Part shown: piece after piece, positions 1 through 10,254 of the stretch
Numbering within the stretch: position 1 is the stretch's first letter
Layout of the letters: the number at the start of each line of letters is the position of its first letter
Source of the DNA: Gammaproteobacteria bacterium
GTDB lineage: Bacteria > Pseudomonadota > Gammaproteobacteria > Steroidobacterales > Steroidobacteraceae
Reading direction: 5' to 3'
NCBI GenBank assembly: GCA_024642505.1
Contig: JAHEAZ010000006.1
Span: 1-64,000, forward strand
DNA length: 64,000 nt
Made by a program: the position numbers and the translations under genes
Notes under the pieces: generated by a model
The model's database searches: none
Told to the model about the DNA's origin: nothing
The model's input: only the letters and a program-made list of their open reading frames with translations

Positions 1-457
1 CGTCGAAGGGTACCGAACGCAACAATCCCAGGCTGGTGCTCAGCTTGCCGCGGATCCTGTAGTCGATCGAATCCATCTGCTTGCCGCGACCCGAATTGGC
101 GATGCTCAGGATCGCGGTCGCGGCGTTGGCAGTGACGATCATGTCGAATTCCGCCTCGCCGAGTGCCGGCACCTCGAAGGCCCGCGCGCTGACGCCCTTG
201 GCAAAGTCCTCGCCGGCCAACTCGAAATTCACGTCAATGCCCCTGACAGGCAGGACCAGGTCATTCGGATTCTGGACCCGCAGTCGCACTATCAGCCGCT
301 GTTCGAAGAAGGTCATCTCCTGCACCTTGACGCCGACCAGCGACAACTGCGGCGCCTCGAGCTTCGGCAGCATCGACGCGCAACCGGCGCAGACGAGCAC
401 CACTGCGAGCCACCACCATGCCGGGCGTCTTCGGTTGCGACCGTTCGCCGGGTTCAT
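1..457 (-). CDS. LEA type 2-like lipoprotein (partial, runs off left edge)
   Basis: Reverse strand reads MNPANGRNRRRPAWWWLAVVLVCAGCASMLPKLEAPQLSLVGVKVQEMTFFEQRLIVRLRVQNPNDLVLPVRGIDVNFELAG...; lipobox CAGC plus 'RVQNPNDLVLPVRGIDVNFELAG' typical of LEA2/WHy domains; no stop before position 1. Confidence 0.7.
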   Translation of the reverse strand, partial: MNPANGRNRRRPAWWWLAVVLVCAGCASMLPKLEAPQLSLVGVKVQEMTFFEQRLIVRLRVQNPNDLVLPVRGIDVNFELAGEDFAKGVSARAFEVPALGEAEFDMIVTANAATAILSIANSGRGKQMDSIDYRIRGKLSTSLGLLRSVPFD

Positions 458-668
458 GTGCATCTCCATCCCGTGTCCATGCCCCAGTATAGGGTCATCA
501 CCGTTGCCATCCCGGACATCAGCTGACGATCAGTCGCCCGGCGCAGATCTGCGGACGGCGGAACGCCGTCAACCAAAGAAGCGCCAACGCCGCGCTCGAT
601 TCCTTGCTGCAGGCCCATCAACCTGTGCCGACACGGCAGCACCTTGAATCGTCGACCAGGCTCGCCGC

Positions 669-1940
669 TCAAGACTGGCTGCGGAACATGTCTGCAGTCA
701 CCAGCGCCACGCCGCGCTTGGTGATGTAGAAGCGACGCGCGTCCTGCTCGGCGTCGTAGCCGATGACACAGCCATCAGGAATCTCGCAGTCCTCGTCGAT
801 GACTGCCTTGCGAATGCGGCAGTCGTAACCGATCCGCACGTTCGGCAGCACTACGGAACCCTCGACCCGGGATCTTTCCTCCACCCTGACGTTGGAGAAC
901 AACAGCGACTCACGTACCTCGGCGCCCGAGATGATGCATCCGCCGGCCACCATGGAATTGATCGCATGACCCCGGCGGCCATCATCGTCGAGCACGAACT
1001 TGGCTGGTGGCTGCTGTACTTGGTAGGTCCAGATCGGCCACTGGGCGTCGTACAGGTTCAGCTCCGGAGCCACGTGGACCAGTTCCATGTTGGCCTCGTA
1101 GAAGGCGTCGACGTTGCCCACGTCGCGCCAGTAGCTTTGCGCGCGGGTCCTGACATCCTGGAACGGATAGGCGAATACCGCCCGCTTGTGGATCGCCGCC
1201 GGGATGATATTACGGCCAAAGTCGTGTCCGGATTCAGGATTGAAGGCATCCTCCTCCAGCAGCCGTTCCAGCAGGCGCGTCTTGAAGACGTATATGCCCA
1301 TCGAGGCGAGCGCAACGCCTTCACGTCCCGGGATGGAGTCTGGATTGGCCGGCTTCTCGGAGAACTTCAGCACCTTGTTTTCCGGAGAGACCGTCAGCAC
1401 GCCGAATTCGCGGGCCTCGTCCAGCGACACCTCGACGACGCCGACGGTGATGTCGGCGCCCTTCTCCACGTGATGCGCCACCATCGGACCGTAGTCCATC
1501 TTGTAGACGTGGTCGCCGGCGAGGACCAGAACGTGCATTGGCCGGTGCTCGCGGATGTAGCCGAGGTTCTGGAACACCGCGTCGGCCGTGCCGCGGTACC
1601 AGTGCTCGCCCACCTGCTGCTGCGCTGGGATGACTTCGATGAACTCGCCGAACTCGCCACGCAGGTAGGACCAGCCACGCTGCACATGCTGGATCAGCGA
1701 GTGCGCCTTGTACTGGGTCAGGATCGCAATCTGGCGGATGCCGGAATTGACGCAGTTGGACAGCACGAAATCGATGATGCGGAACTTGCCCCCAAAGGGC
1801 GTAGCCGGCTTGCAGCGATGCTCCGTCAGGTGCTTGAGTCGCTCGCCCCGTCCGCCAGCCATGATTACCGCCAGCGTGCCCCGGGTCAGGCGACTGACGA
1901 ATCTTCCCGAGTGCCGACGGCCCGCCATACCACTCTCCAT
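669..1940 (-). CDS. glgC: Glucose-1-phosphate adenylyltransferase
   Basis: [62 protein letters not shown]; start chosen at MESGMAGRR. Confidence 0.95.
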   Translation of the reverse strand: MESGMAGRRHSGRFVSRLTRGTLAVIMAGGRGERLKHLTEHRCKPATPFGGKFRIIDFVLSNCVNSGIRQIAILTQYKAHSLIQHVQRGWSYLRGEFGEFIEVIPAQQQVGEHWYRGTADAVFQNLGYIREHRPMHVLVLAGDHVYKMDYGPMVAHHVEKGADITVGVVEVSLDEAREFGVLTVSPENKVLKFSEKPANPDSIPGREGVALASMGIYVFKTRLLERLLEEDAFNPESGHDFGRNIIPAAIHKRAVFAYPFQDVRTRAQSYWRDVGNVDAFYEANMELVHVAPELNLYDAQWPIWTYQVQQPPAKFVLDDDGRRGHAINSMVAGGCIISGAEVRESLLFSNVRVEERSRVEGSVVLPNVRIGYDCRIRKAVIDEDCEIPDGCVIGYDAEQDARRFYITKRGVALVTADMFRSQS

Positions 1941-2107
1941 GCCGTCCTCCGCCTGTTTACGCCCCCGTATGGTAGCCACAGCCCCCGAGCTAGCAAGCGG
2001 ATAGATTCGCGGGACTTCAAGCTCCGCCCCAAACCCCTCTGCTCGCCGACTGGCTGGGAAACCCTGTGGCGACGTCGACCTGGTTGACAAACGGACTGGA
2101 CTGGGGC

Positions 2108-2135
2108 TTGACTAGTATTAAGTTAGTAGTATTAT
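2108..2135 (+). promoter_or_regulatory. Candidate sigma70-type promoter upstream of padR
   Basis: TTGACT (2108-2113), 16-nt spacer, TATTAT (2130-2135), 27 nt before the padR ATG; AGTATTA repeated at 2114-2120 and 2128-2134. Confidence 0.55.
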
Positions 2136-2162
2136 TTACTCAACAGTGCAAGGGACTGCCTT

Positions 2163-2579
2163 ATGGATCCAACCGCGCAAAACCAAGGCGAGACCTTGGA
2201 TACCGACATGCCAGCGCAGGACCCGCTCTCGCGCAAGTTTCAGAAGGAACTAAACGCCGGCCTGGTCGCGCTCGTGCTGCTGGCCATCCTCGACCAGGCC
2301 GAGGAAGATCTCTATGGGTACCAGATTGCCAAGCGGCTCCAGCGCCAAGGCGGCTCGGGCACCCTGGTCAAACAGGGAGCGCTTTATCCGGTACTGCGAA
2401 CGCTGTCTGCAGCGGGCCTGCTGGCCAGCCGTGTAGTGCCGTCCTATTCCGGCCCGCCGCGCCGTTACTACCGGATTACAGCGATGGGCCGCGAGACTCT
2501 CCAGAACTGGCGTGCGATCTGGCACGACACGCGCGATTTCGTCAACGATTTCACCGACCCAATGGGGGACAGGCCATGA
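2163..2579 (+). CDS. PadR family transcriptional regulator
   Basis: LVLLAILDQAEEDLYGYQIAKRLQRQ...LVKQGALYPVLRTLSAAGLLASR...GPPRRYYRITAMGRE. Confidence 0.9.
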   Translation: MDPTAQNQGETLDTDMPAQDPLSRKFQKELNAGLVALVLLAILDQAEEDLYGYQIAKRLQRQGGSGTLVKQGALYPVLRTLSAAGLLASRVVPSYSGPPRRYYRITAMGRETLQNWRAIWHDTRDFVNDFTDPMGDRP

Positions 2580-3481
2580 ACACTTCTGGCGCGCCGCGCT
2601 CGATCGAGCATTACCTCAAGGCGCTTAGAGAAACCCTGACGGGCGAAGACCCGGCGCTGATCCAGGACGCGCTGTACGACGCCGAGGAGTATCTCCGCGC
2701 GGAGATCAATGCGAACCCCGGTAAAAGCGAGGCGGACGTGCTGGAGCTGATCGCCAGCACCTACGGCGCACCGGATGAGGTCGCGGAGGCCTACCGCACG
2801 ACTGAAAGGCAGGTCCGCGAAGCACTTGCTCCACCTAAGCCGAAGCAGCATCGCACCGTGCTCGGGCGATTCTTCGGTGTGTACGCGGAGTCGCGGACCT
2901 GGACCGCCTTGTTCTATTCGCTGCTCGCGCTAGGCACCGGCATCGTCTACTTCACGGTGACCGTCACCGGCCTGTCGATGTCCCTGGGGTTCGCGATCCT
3001 GATCGTCGGCATCCCGTTCTTCCTGCTTTTCGTCGGTTTCACGCGGGTGCTCGCCCTGGCCGAGGGCAGACTGGTAGAAGGCCTGCTGGGCCAGCGCATG
3101 CCACGGCGGCCGCGCTACCCGCAGAAGGACCGGCCGGTGATGGAGCGGATCAAGGAGATGCTTGCCGACAGGCGGACCTGGACGACGATGCTGTACTTCC
3201 TGCTGATGTTGCCCCTCGGCATCGTTTACTTCACGGTTGCCGTGACCGGCCTGGCCGCAGGGCTGTCCCTGATCCTGGGCCCGCTGAGCGCGTTCCTGTT
3301 CCACGGCGAAGGCCTCAATATCGACGGGGTCTACGTCACCGCCGAACCGATGATTGGACTGATCGCCGTGCCGCTCGGCATCGTGCTCCTCACGCTGGTG
3401 CTGCATTTGATCCGCGGCATTGGCACCATGCACGGCGGACTCGCCAAGAACCTGCTGGTGGCGCAATCCCGCGCCGACTGA
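2576..3481 (+). CDS. HAAS/sensor-domain membrane protein, partner of PadR
   Basis: ATGA overlap with padR stop; N-terminal HAAS-like region then two copies of a TM unit (RTWTALFYSLLALGTGIVYFTVTVTGLS / RTWTTMLYFLLMLPLGIVYFTVAVTGLA). Confidence 0.75.
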   Translation: MNTSGAPRSIEHYLKALRETLTGEDPALIQDALYDAEEYLRAEINANPGKSEADVLELIASTYGAPDEVAEAYRTTERQVREALAPPKPKQHRTVLGRFFGVYAESRTWTALFYSLLALGTGIVYFTVTVTGLSMSLGFAILIVGIPFFLLFVGFTRVLALAEGRLVEGLLGQRMPRRPRYPQKDRPVMERIKEMLADRRTWTTMLYFLLMLPLGIVYFTVAVTGLAAGLSLILGPLSAFLFHGEGLNIDGVYVTAEPMIGLIAVPLGIVLLTLVLHLIRGIGTMHGGLAKNLLVAQSRAD

Positions 3482-3527
3482 GCGGAACCGGTTCACGCGG
3501 CACAGTCCAGCGGAGGACCCGAGAGTC

Positions 3528-4097
3528 ATGCATGGACTGGTCGCGACGCTCATTCTTTACGGAATGCTTGCTGGAGCTGAGCCGGTGGCCGCGGCCCCAC
3601 CGGCTTGCCTGCACGATGGCAGCGGGTTCCTGACCGCCAGGCTGCGGGGCGACGTCGAGGTTGAGCTCGAGTGGCGCGAGCCCGGGCTGGCGTGCACGGG
3701 GATGCCGCGGCCGGATGGGCTCGGAATGCGCCTGCGCTTTTCGGGCAAGCTGCCGGACGGCAGCGACCTGGCGATCGTCTTTGCCCCACCGGTGCTGCAG
3801 GAAGGCGCAAGCGCCAGGGCGGTTCCCGTGAACGTCACCGTTCTTCACGAGGCGAGCGGTATGATCTACGGCACTCGCGGCGAACAGCGCTGTATGCTGG
3901 ATGAAGTCACACAACAACGCCTGCCGGATGCCGCCGCGAACCAACGGACCTGGCAAGTCGAGGCGCGAGGCTTCTGCACCGAGCCGGCCAGGGCGCTGGA
4001 CGACAGCGGGGTCATCCTGATGACGCGCTTCGATTTTCGTGGGCAGGTGATCCTGCGGCGCGAAGAAGCTCGTGACAGTACCGCTCCCGACTCATGA
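3528..4097 (+). CDS. Hypothetical secreted protein
   Basis: Open frame with signal-like N-terminus MHGLVATLILYGMLAGAEPVAA; overlaps next ORF start. Confidence 0.55.
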   Translation: MHGLVATLILYGMLAGAEPVAAAPPACLHDGSGFLTARLRGDVEVELEWREPGLACTGMPRPDGLGMRLRFSGKLPDGSDLAIVFAPPVLQEGASARAVPVNVTVLHEASGMIYGTRGEQRCMLDEVTQQRLPDAAANQRTWQVEARGFCTEPARALDDSGVILMTRFDFRGQVILRREEARDSTAPDS

Positions 4098-4594
4098 GGG
4101 ATGTCGCCATGCCGCTGAGAATGGCCGGCCTGTGCCTGCTGGCGCTGCTGGCAGGGAGCGCCTGCGCTGCATCTCCCGACGGCGCGGAGCCGCTGGACAA
4201 TTTTCCGCGCTCCAGCGTGCAGGTTTCCGGCGGCGGCGCCATGCACAGCTTCGAGGTCTGGGTCGCGGACACGCCGCTGCGCCGCTCTCAGGGGCTGATG
4301 TTCGTGCGCAAACTGGCACCTGACCAGGGCATGTTATTCGTGTTCGACCCGATCCAGTACGCGTCCTTCTGGATGCAGAACACGTATGTATCGCTCGACC
4401 TGATTTTCATTGCGCCGGACGGACGGATCGTCAACGTCATCGCGGGCGCGACGCCGCTGTCCACCGATCCGCTGGTGAGCGTGGCGCCGGTCAGCGGCGT
4501 GCTCGAGGTTGTGGCGGGAACCACCGAGCGGCTGGGAATACACGCAGGGGATCGCGTCGTGCACCCGGCTTTCAGGTTGCCCGCGGCGAAGTAA
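4094..4594 (+). CDS. DUF192 family protein
   Basis: FEVWVADTPLRRSQGLMFVRKLAPDQGMLFVFDPIQYASFWMQNTYVSLDLIFIAPDGRIV. Confidence 0.9.
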   Translation: MRDVAMPLRMAGLCLLALLAGSACAASPDGAEPLDNFPRSSVQVSGGGAMHSFEVWVADTPLRRSQGLMFVRKLAPDQGMLFVFDPIQYASFWMQNTYVSLDLIFIAPDGRIVNVIAGATPLSTDPLVSVAPVSGVLEVVAGTTERLGIHAGDRVVHPAFRLPAAK

Positions 4595-4645
4595 CTGGCC
4601 GCGATGTGCGTCGCCGTCTTCGCGGGGATCTGCACGCTGCAACGT

Positions 4646-5335
4646 TCACTTCCAGTCCGTAACTTCGGAAACCCCGTGGCGATCGATGTCCGGCACCCGT
4701 GCGTCGTCGGCCGGATAGCCGACAACCAGTAAGAGGAAGGGCCGCTCCATGTCCTTTGGCCGCCCGAGGATTTCATTCAGGAACCCCATCGGGCTCGGCG
4801 TGTGGGTGAGCGTGGCCAGTCCGGCCCGCTGACAGGCTGCCAGGAACAGCCCGGTGGCCAGCCCGACAGATTCGTCGGTGTAGTAATGCTTGACCTTGCT
4901 GCCGTCGGCGCGCCGGTCGAAGCGCCGGATGAAGATCGCGACCAGCCACGGCGCAGTTTCCAGGAACGGCTTGTCAGCGTTCGTGCCAAGCGGCGCGATA
5001 GCCTCGAGCCAACCCTCCGGTGCGCGGTGGGCGTAGAACTCGCGCTCCTCGGCTTCCGCGCCTGCGCGAATGCGCCGCTTTATGGCAGGGTCCGACACCG
5101 CGACGAACCTCCAGGGCTGCTGGTTCGCGCCCGAAGGCGCCGCGGTCGCCGCCCGCAGGCACTCCTCGATGATCCCGCGTGGCACACCGCGAGAAGAAAA
5201 GTCCCGCACGCTGCGTCGGCGCTGCATGTCGTCGGCGAACTCCCGGGCTCGCGCCAGCATCGCCTGGGGCGGGTACTCGACATATCCCGGCAGCGGGATC
5301 ATCGGCGGGGTTGTCTTGCCTTCATGCTTACTCAT
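4646..5335 (-). CDS. Nitroreductase family protein
   Basis: [48 protein letters not shown]; start at [11 protein letters not shown]. Confidence 0.9.
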   Translation of the reverse strand: MSKHEGKTTPPMIPLPGYVEYPPQAMLARAREFADDMQRRRSVRDFSSRGVPRGIIEECLRAATAAPSGANQQPWRFVAVSDPAIKRRIRAGAEAEEREFYAHRAPEGWLEAIAPLGTNADKPFLETAPWLVAIFIRRFDRRADGSKVKHYYTDESVGLATGLFLAACQRAGLATLTHTPSPMGFLNEILGRPKDMERPFLLLVVGYPADDARVPDIDRHGVSEVTDWK

Positions 5336-5617
5336 CGAGCCATTGTGAATAATCACGCCGTCAGGGTCACTGCATGTCCGGTCGCTGCCACCCGAATCAG
5401 CCTTGACCAGGACCGACGCGTCAAAGTGACATTGTATGCACCGCAACATGAACGAGCCTGTCCACCCGGATCCTGTACTGCAGTGCAGCAGCTCATAGAC
5501 CAAGGTCTAGGACCTGCGTCCGCGTACAGATCCTTCGACCAAAGTCGGGACGTGGCGGTTGCAGCCGGTTGCTAGATTGCCCACTGACCAAAACTCGGAC
5601 CCTAGGGGGATTACGCC

Positions 5618-5875
5618 GTGAGCAAAGAAAGAGAAGGCGCCTACTGGAAAGAGAACCTGCGGCTGGTCGCCGCGCTTCTCGCCATCTGGTTCATCGTGTC
5701 CTATGGATGCGGCATCCTGCTCGTGGACTGGCTCGACCAGTTCCATATCGCGGGATTCCCGCTCGGCTTCTGGTTCGCCCAGCAGGGCTCGATGTACGTA
5801 TTCGTTGTGCTCATTTGGGTCTACGTGTTCCGCATGAACACCATGGACCGCAAGCACGACGTCCACGAAGACTGA
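5618..5875 (+). CDS. DUF4212 protein (sodium:solute symporter small subunit)
   Basis: Two-TM small protein directly 5' of the symporter; GFPLGFWFAQQGSMYVFVVLIWVYVFRMNTMDRKHDV. Confidence 0.85.
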   Translation: MSKEREGAYWKENLRLVAALLAIWFIVSYGCGILLVDWLDQFHIAGFPLGFWFAQQGSMYVFVVLIWVYVFRMNTMDRKHDVHED

Positions 5876-5891
5876 TCGGGAGGATCACAAC

Positions 5892-7592
5892 ATGTCAGTC
5901 ATGACCTGGACCTACCTGATCGTAGGCCTTAGCTTCTCTCTCTACATCGGCATCGCCATATGGAGCCGGGTGTCTACCACGCAGGGCTACTACGTCGCCG
6001 GCGGCGGTGTCAGCCCGCTTGCCAATGGCATGGCGACCGCCGCGGACTGGATGTCGGCTGCATCGTTCATCTCGATGGCCGGCCTCATTTCCTTCATGGG
6101 CCGCGACGGCACGGTCTACCTGATGGGCTGGACCGGCGGCTACGTGCTGCTGGCGATGCTGCTTGCGCCATACCTGCGCAAATTCGGCAAGTACACGGTT
6201 CCCGACTTCATCGGTGACCGCTACTACTCGGATACCGCGCGCCTGGTGGCGGTGATCTGTGCCGTGTTCGTGTCCTTTACCTACGTTGCCGGCCAGATGC
6301 GCGGCGTCGGCATCGTGTTCTCGCGCTTCCTGGAAGTACCGATCAACACCGGCGTCATCATCGGCATGGCGATCGTGTTCTTTTACGCGGTGCTCGGCGG
6401 CATGAAGGGCATTACCTATACCCAGGTGGCGCAGTACTGCGTGCTGATCTTTGCCTACCTGGTACCGGCGGTCTTCATCTCCATGCTGCTGACCGGGCAC
6501 GTCATCCCGCAGTTCGGCTTCGGCGCCGAAATGCAGGATGGCGGCCACCTGCTCGACAAGCTCAACGGACTGAGCACCGAACTCGGTTTCTCGCCTTACA
6601 CCAGCGGCACAAAGAGTACGATCGACGTGTTCGCCATTACCTTCGCGCTGATGGTCGGTACCGCCGGTCTGCCACACGTGATCGTCCGCTTCTTCACCGT
6701 CCCGAAGGTCTCCGACGCGCGCAAGTCAGCTGGCTGGGCGCTGTTCTTCATCGCGCTGCTGTACACGACCGCGCCGGCGGTAGCCGCCTTCGCGCGCGTC
6801 AACATGATCACGACGATCAACGGCGCCGACGGCCAGGGCGTGCTGGCCACCGAGGCTCCGGCGTGGATCGCCAACTGGCAGAAGACTGGCCTGATCAAGT
6901 GGGAAGACAAGAACGGCGACGGCCGTATGTTCTACGCCAAGGATGATCGCAACGAGATGACCATCGACCGCGACATCATGGTGCTGGCCAATCCCGAGAT
7001 CGCCAAGCTACCCAACTGGGTCATCGCGCTGGTGGCGGCCGGCGGCCTGGCTGCAGCGCTGTCCACGGCGGCGGGCCTGCTGCTGGTGATCTCCTCGTCG
7101 ATCTCGCATGACCTGCTCAAGAAGATGATCATGAAGGACATTACGGAGAAGCAGGAACTGCTGTACGCGCGCGTCGCGGCGTTCTTCGCGGTGGTCATCG
7201 CAGGCCTGCTGGGCATTTTCCCGCCGGCCTTCGTCGCCCAGGTGGTGGCCTTCGCGTTCGGACTGGCGGCAGCGTCGTTCTTCCCCGCGATCATCCTGGG
7301 GATCTTCGACAAGCGCGCCAACATGCAGGGTGCAATTTCCGGCATGGTGGTCGGCATCGTGTTTACGGCCGGGTACATCATCTACTTCAAGTTCGTGAAC
7401 CCGGCGGGCAACAATGCCAGCAACTGGCTGTGGGGCATATCGCCGGAAGGCATCGGCTCCATCGGCATGTTGCTGAACATCGTGGTGACCTACACCATCA
7501 GTCACCTGACCGCGCCACCGCCGGCGCACATCCAGGAGCTGGTGGACCATATCCGCGTCCCGCGCGGTGCGGGTGCTGCGACGCATCACTGA
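5892..7592 (+). CDS. Sodium:solute symporter, acetate-permease-like (ActP-like)
   Basis: YYVAGGGVSPLANGMATAADWMSAASFISMAGLI; long polytopic membrane protein. Confidence 0.9.
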   Translation: MSVMTWTYLIVGLSFSLYIGIAIWSRVSTTQGYYVAGGGVSPLANGMATAADWMSAASFISMAGLISFMGRDGTVYLMGWTGGYVLLAMLLAPYLRKFGKYTVPDFIGDRYYSDTARLVAVICAVFVSFTYVAGQMRGVGIVFSRFLEVPINTGVIIGMAIVFFYAVLGGMKGITYTQVAQYCVLIFAYLVPAVFISMLLTGHVIPQFGFGAEMQDGGHLLDKLNGLSTELGFSPYTSGTKSTIDVFAITFALMVGTAGLPHVIVRFFTVPKVSDARKSAGWALFFIALLYTTAPAVAAFARVNMITTINGADGQGVLATEAPAWIANWQKTGLIKWEDKNGDGRMFYAKDDRNEMTIDRDIMVLANPEIAKLPNWVIALVAAGGLAAALSTAAGLLLVISSSISHDLLKKMIMKDITEKQELLYARVAAFFAVVIAGLLGIFPPAFVAQVVAFAFGLAAASFFPAIILGIFDKRANMQGAISGMVVGIVFTAGYIIYFKFVNPAGNNASNWLWGISPEGIGSIGMLLNIVVTYTISHLTAPPPAHIQELVDHIRVPRGAGAATHH

Positions 7593-7609
7593 GAATTGGT
7601 GACAACCTC

Positions 7610-7644
7610 AACGGGGGCGACCGCAAGGTCGTCCCCGTTTTTTT
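7610..7644 (+). terminator. Rho-independent terminator after symporter
   Basis: AACGGGGGCGACC-GCAA-GGTCGTCCCCGTT followed by a T run (one G:U pair). Confidence 0.9.
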
Positions 7645-7749
7645 GCACCAATTCGGCGATATTCCCGCTTTCCATTCCCACCGCCGGCCATGCCTTGCGG
7701 ACGGGTCAGGTCGAAAATGAAAATGGCGATATCCCCTTCTGACTAGAAT

Positions 7750-9573
7750 ATGGCCATGGAGACGGCCCTCAGGGAATTCGACTTCACAATTCCCCCGTTC
7801 AACCTGCTCACGCGGGAGCAGACCGTTGCGCTGGGGCGGCGCATCGATATCGGCTTCGAGTCCGAGGGGTCCTGCGTGCTCGAGTCAGGGACCCCGTCGA
7901 ACTTCCTGTACATGATCCTGAAGGGACACGTCGCGGCGGTGGACCAGCGCGAAGGTGATGCCCAGCCGCTAACTTTCGCGGAATACGGCCCGGGGGACCT
8001 GTTCGGCTCCATGGCCTGCCTGACCGGCCAGTCGCGACACAGCTACATGGCACTGGAGGACGTGCTGCTGTGGACCATCCCAGCTGACGCATTCCGTGAA
8101 ACGGTGGAGGCCAACGGGCGTTTCGCTGCCTATTTTCTCGATTCCCTGTCCCGCAAGGCGGCCATGGTCGAGACTGGCGCCGCGCAGAGCGACCTCGGCG
8201 AGTTGATGCTGACGCGTGTCGGTGAGGCCGAGCTGGCCGAGGCAGTGATTGTCCCGGCCGACCTGTCGATCGCCGACGCGACGCGACGCATGCGCGACCG
8301 GCGGGTCAACTGCGTCTTCGTTGATACTCCGGAGGGCCTTGGTATATCGACCCGCACCGACGTACTGGATGCGATCGCACTGTCCGGCCGCCCACTGACC
8401 GACGCGGTCGGCTCGATCACCACAGTGCCGATCGTGACCTGCGATTCTCAGGCGCCGCTGTTCCAGGCGCTGGTATCCATGACCCGTCACCGGATAGAAC
8501 GGGTAGCGGTGACCCGGAAGGGCCATCTGGTCGGGACCCTGGGACTGGCCGAGGTGCTCAGCCATTACTCGAGCCACTCCCACATCGTTGGCCTGCGCGT
8601 CGCCCGGGCACGCTCCCGCGAGGAACTTGCGGAAGCGGCTACCGGCCTGACGCCGCTGGTGCGCACGCTGAACGCGACCGGCGCCAAGATGCGGCACCTG
8701 GGAGAGCTTGTCAGTGCGCTGAACGCGCGCATCCTGGCGCGACTGTATGCGCTCACCATGCCGCCCGACCTGCAGGACCGCTGCTGCATGATGGTGCTCG
8801 GTAGCGAAGGCCGCAGCGAGCAGATCCTGAAGACTGACCAGGACAACGCCCTGATCCTGGGAGAAGGCGTCACTGACGCCGAGGTTGCACCCTACGCCGT
8901 CGCACTGTCGGAGGGCCTGGTCGCGCTGGGCTATCCGCCCTGCCCCGGTGGCGTGATGGTCTCGAATCCGGAATGGCGCGGCTCGGTACCGCAGTGGCAG
9001 GCGCACGTGGAGCAACTGGTGGGCAGCACCGCTCCCCAATCCCAGCTCGATACCGCGATCCTGATCGACGCCCAGCCGGTTGCCGGTGACCCGGTGCTGT
9101 TCCATCCCCTGCGCGAGGCGCTCTCGAAGCTCGGCCAGAACCAGATCTGGCTGCACCATTTCGTCCGCCCTGCCATCGAGTTCCACGCGCCACTGACCCT
9201 GCGCAACCCGTTCGGGCGGGACGCCGCGGTTGACATCAAGTACGGCGGAATCTTCCCGGTGGTTCATGGCCTGCGCTCGCTGGCGGTCGAGCACGGGCTG
9301 GCGGTGACCAATTCCTTCGAGCGCGCGGTTCAGCTCGGCGAGCGTGGGGTTCTCAGCGCCGAACTGACCGCAGACCTTCAGCAGGCGCTCGCGGTCATGC
9401 TGAGGCTGCGACTGGGCCAACAGCTCGAGTCCACGCAGGAAGGCGTGGTGCCCGACAACCGGATCGACCTCGGCAAGCTGCGCCGTCTCGACCGTGACCT
9501 GCTGCGCGACGCCCTGCGGGTGGTCAAGGAATTCCAGGCCTTCCTCGGGTCGCATTACGGCCACGGAATCTGA
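7750..9573 (+). CDS. Cyclic-nucleotide-binding/CBS/DUF294 nucleotidyltransferase-like protein
   Basis: cNMP-binding-like N-terminus, CBS pair, then CCMMVLGSEGRSEQILKTDQDNALILGEG nucleotidyltransferase signature. Confidence 0.88.
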   Translation: MAMETALREFDFTIPPFNLLTREQTVALGRRIDIGFESEGSCVLESGTPSNFLYMILKGHVAAVDQREGDAQPLTFAEYGPGDLFGSMACLTGQSRHSYMALEDVLLWTIPADAFRETVEANGRFAAYFLDSLSRKAAMVETGAAQSDLGELMLTRVGEAELAEAVIVPADLSIADATRRMRDRRVNCVFVDTPEGLGISTRTDVLDAIALSGRPLTDAVGSITTVPIVTCDSQAPLFQALVSMTRHRIERVAVTRKGHLVGTLGLAEVLSHYSSHSHIVGLRVARARSREELAEAATGLTPLVRTLNATGAKMRHLGELVSALNARILARLYALTMPPDLQDRCCMMVLGSEGRSEQILKTDQDNALILGEGVTDAEVAPYAVALSEGLVALGYPPCPGGVMVSNPEWRGSVPQWQAHVEQLVGSTAPQSQLDTAILIDAQPVAGDPVLFHPLREALSKLGQNQIWLHHFVRPAIEFHAPLTLRNPFGRDAAVDIKYGGIFPVVHGLRSLAVEHGLAVTNSFERAVQLGERGVLSAELTADLQQALAVMLRLRLGQQLESTQEGVVPDNRIDLGKLRRLDRDLLRDALRVVKEFQAFLGSHYGHGI

Positions 9574-9574
9574 G

Positions 9575-10174
9575 GTGTTCGAGAAGCTGCTGCGCCGGAT
9601 GATTCCAGCGGGCCTCAGGGGCTGGCCCCCCGAGGACGCCGAGATCGTCGCTGTGGATGTTGAAACCACGGGCCTCGACCCGGCCAGCGCCGAGCTGCTG
9701 TCAATCGGTGCGGTGCCGATCCGCAATCGCCGGGTGGTGCTGAGCGATCGATTCGAGGCGGTGGTCAGGCACGATGCGCCGACCCATGAGGGATCGGTTC
9801 GCATTCACCGCCTGCGCGCCATGGACCTCGTGCACGGGCTGCCGCCTGCCGAGGCCATGTCGAGATTTCGCGAGTGGCTCGGTGACCGGCCGATCCTCGG
9901 TTACTGCGTGGATTTCGACCGCGCCGCGCTCAATCGCGCCTTGCGACAGGGCGGGTTGCCACCACTCGATGTGCTGGCCTACGACATCCGACGACTGTAC
10001 CGGCTGAAGCCAGGCGGGCAGGTCGAGGACCATCTACCGCTGCAGGACTTCGATGCGATCCTGCAGGCTGCGGGAATTCCCCCGCTGGCCCGACACACCG
10101 CCATCGGCGACGCCGCAGCAACGGGACTCGCCTATCTCGCCATACGTTACGGCCGCGCCGGCGAATCCCGCTGA
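9575..10174 (+). CDS. DnaQ-like 3'-5' exonuclease
   Basis: VAVDVETTGLDPASAELLSIGAVPI...HRLRAMDLVHGLPP...ILGYCVDFDRAALNRAL; GTG start inferred. Confidence 0.85.
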   Translation: MFEKLLRRMIPAGLRGWPPEDAEIVAVDVETTGLDPASAELLSIGAVPIRNRRVVLSDRFEAVVRHDAPTHEGSVRIHRLRAMDLVHGLPPAEAMSRFREWLGDRPILGYCVDFDRAALNRALRQGGLPPLDVLAYDIRRLYRLKPGGQVEDHLPLQDFDAILQAAGIPPLARHTAIGDAAATGLAYLAIRYGRAGESR

Positions 10175-10254
10175 ACCGTGCAAGCGGTAAGGCGACTCGA
10201 CTGCACTGAACGCCGAAGGTTTACACTGCCGATCTCCTTGCAAGGGTCGCCCCG

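Noticed and set aside
966-2087. 373-aa plus-strand ORF antisense to glgC
   Set aside because: Mirror ORF from high GC codon bias; the glgC frame has clear family motifs.
7969-9804. 611-aa minus-strand ORF
   Set aside because: Antisense to the DUF294/CBS protein; composition rich in R/H/Q/A typical of shadow ORFs.
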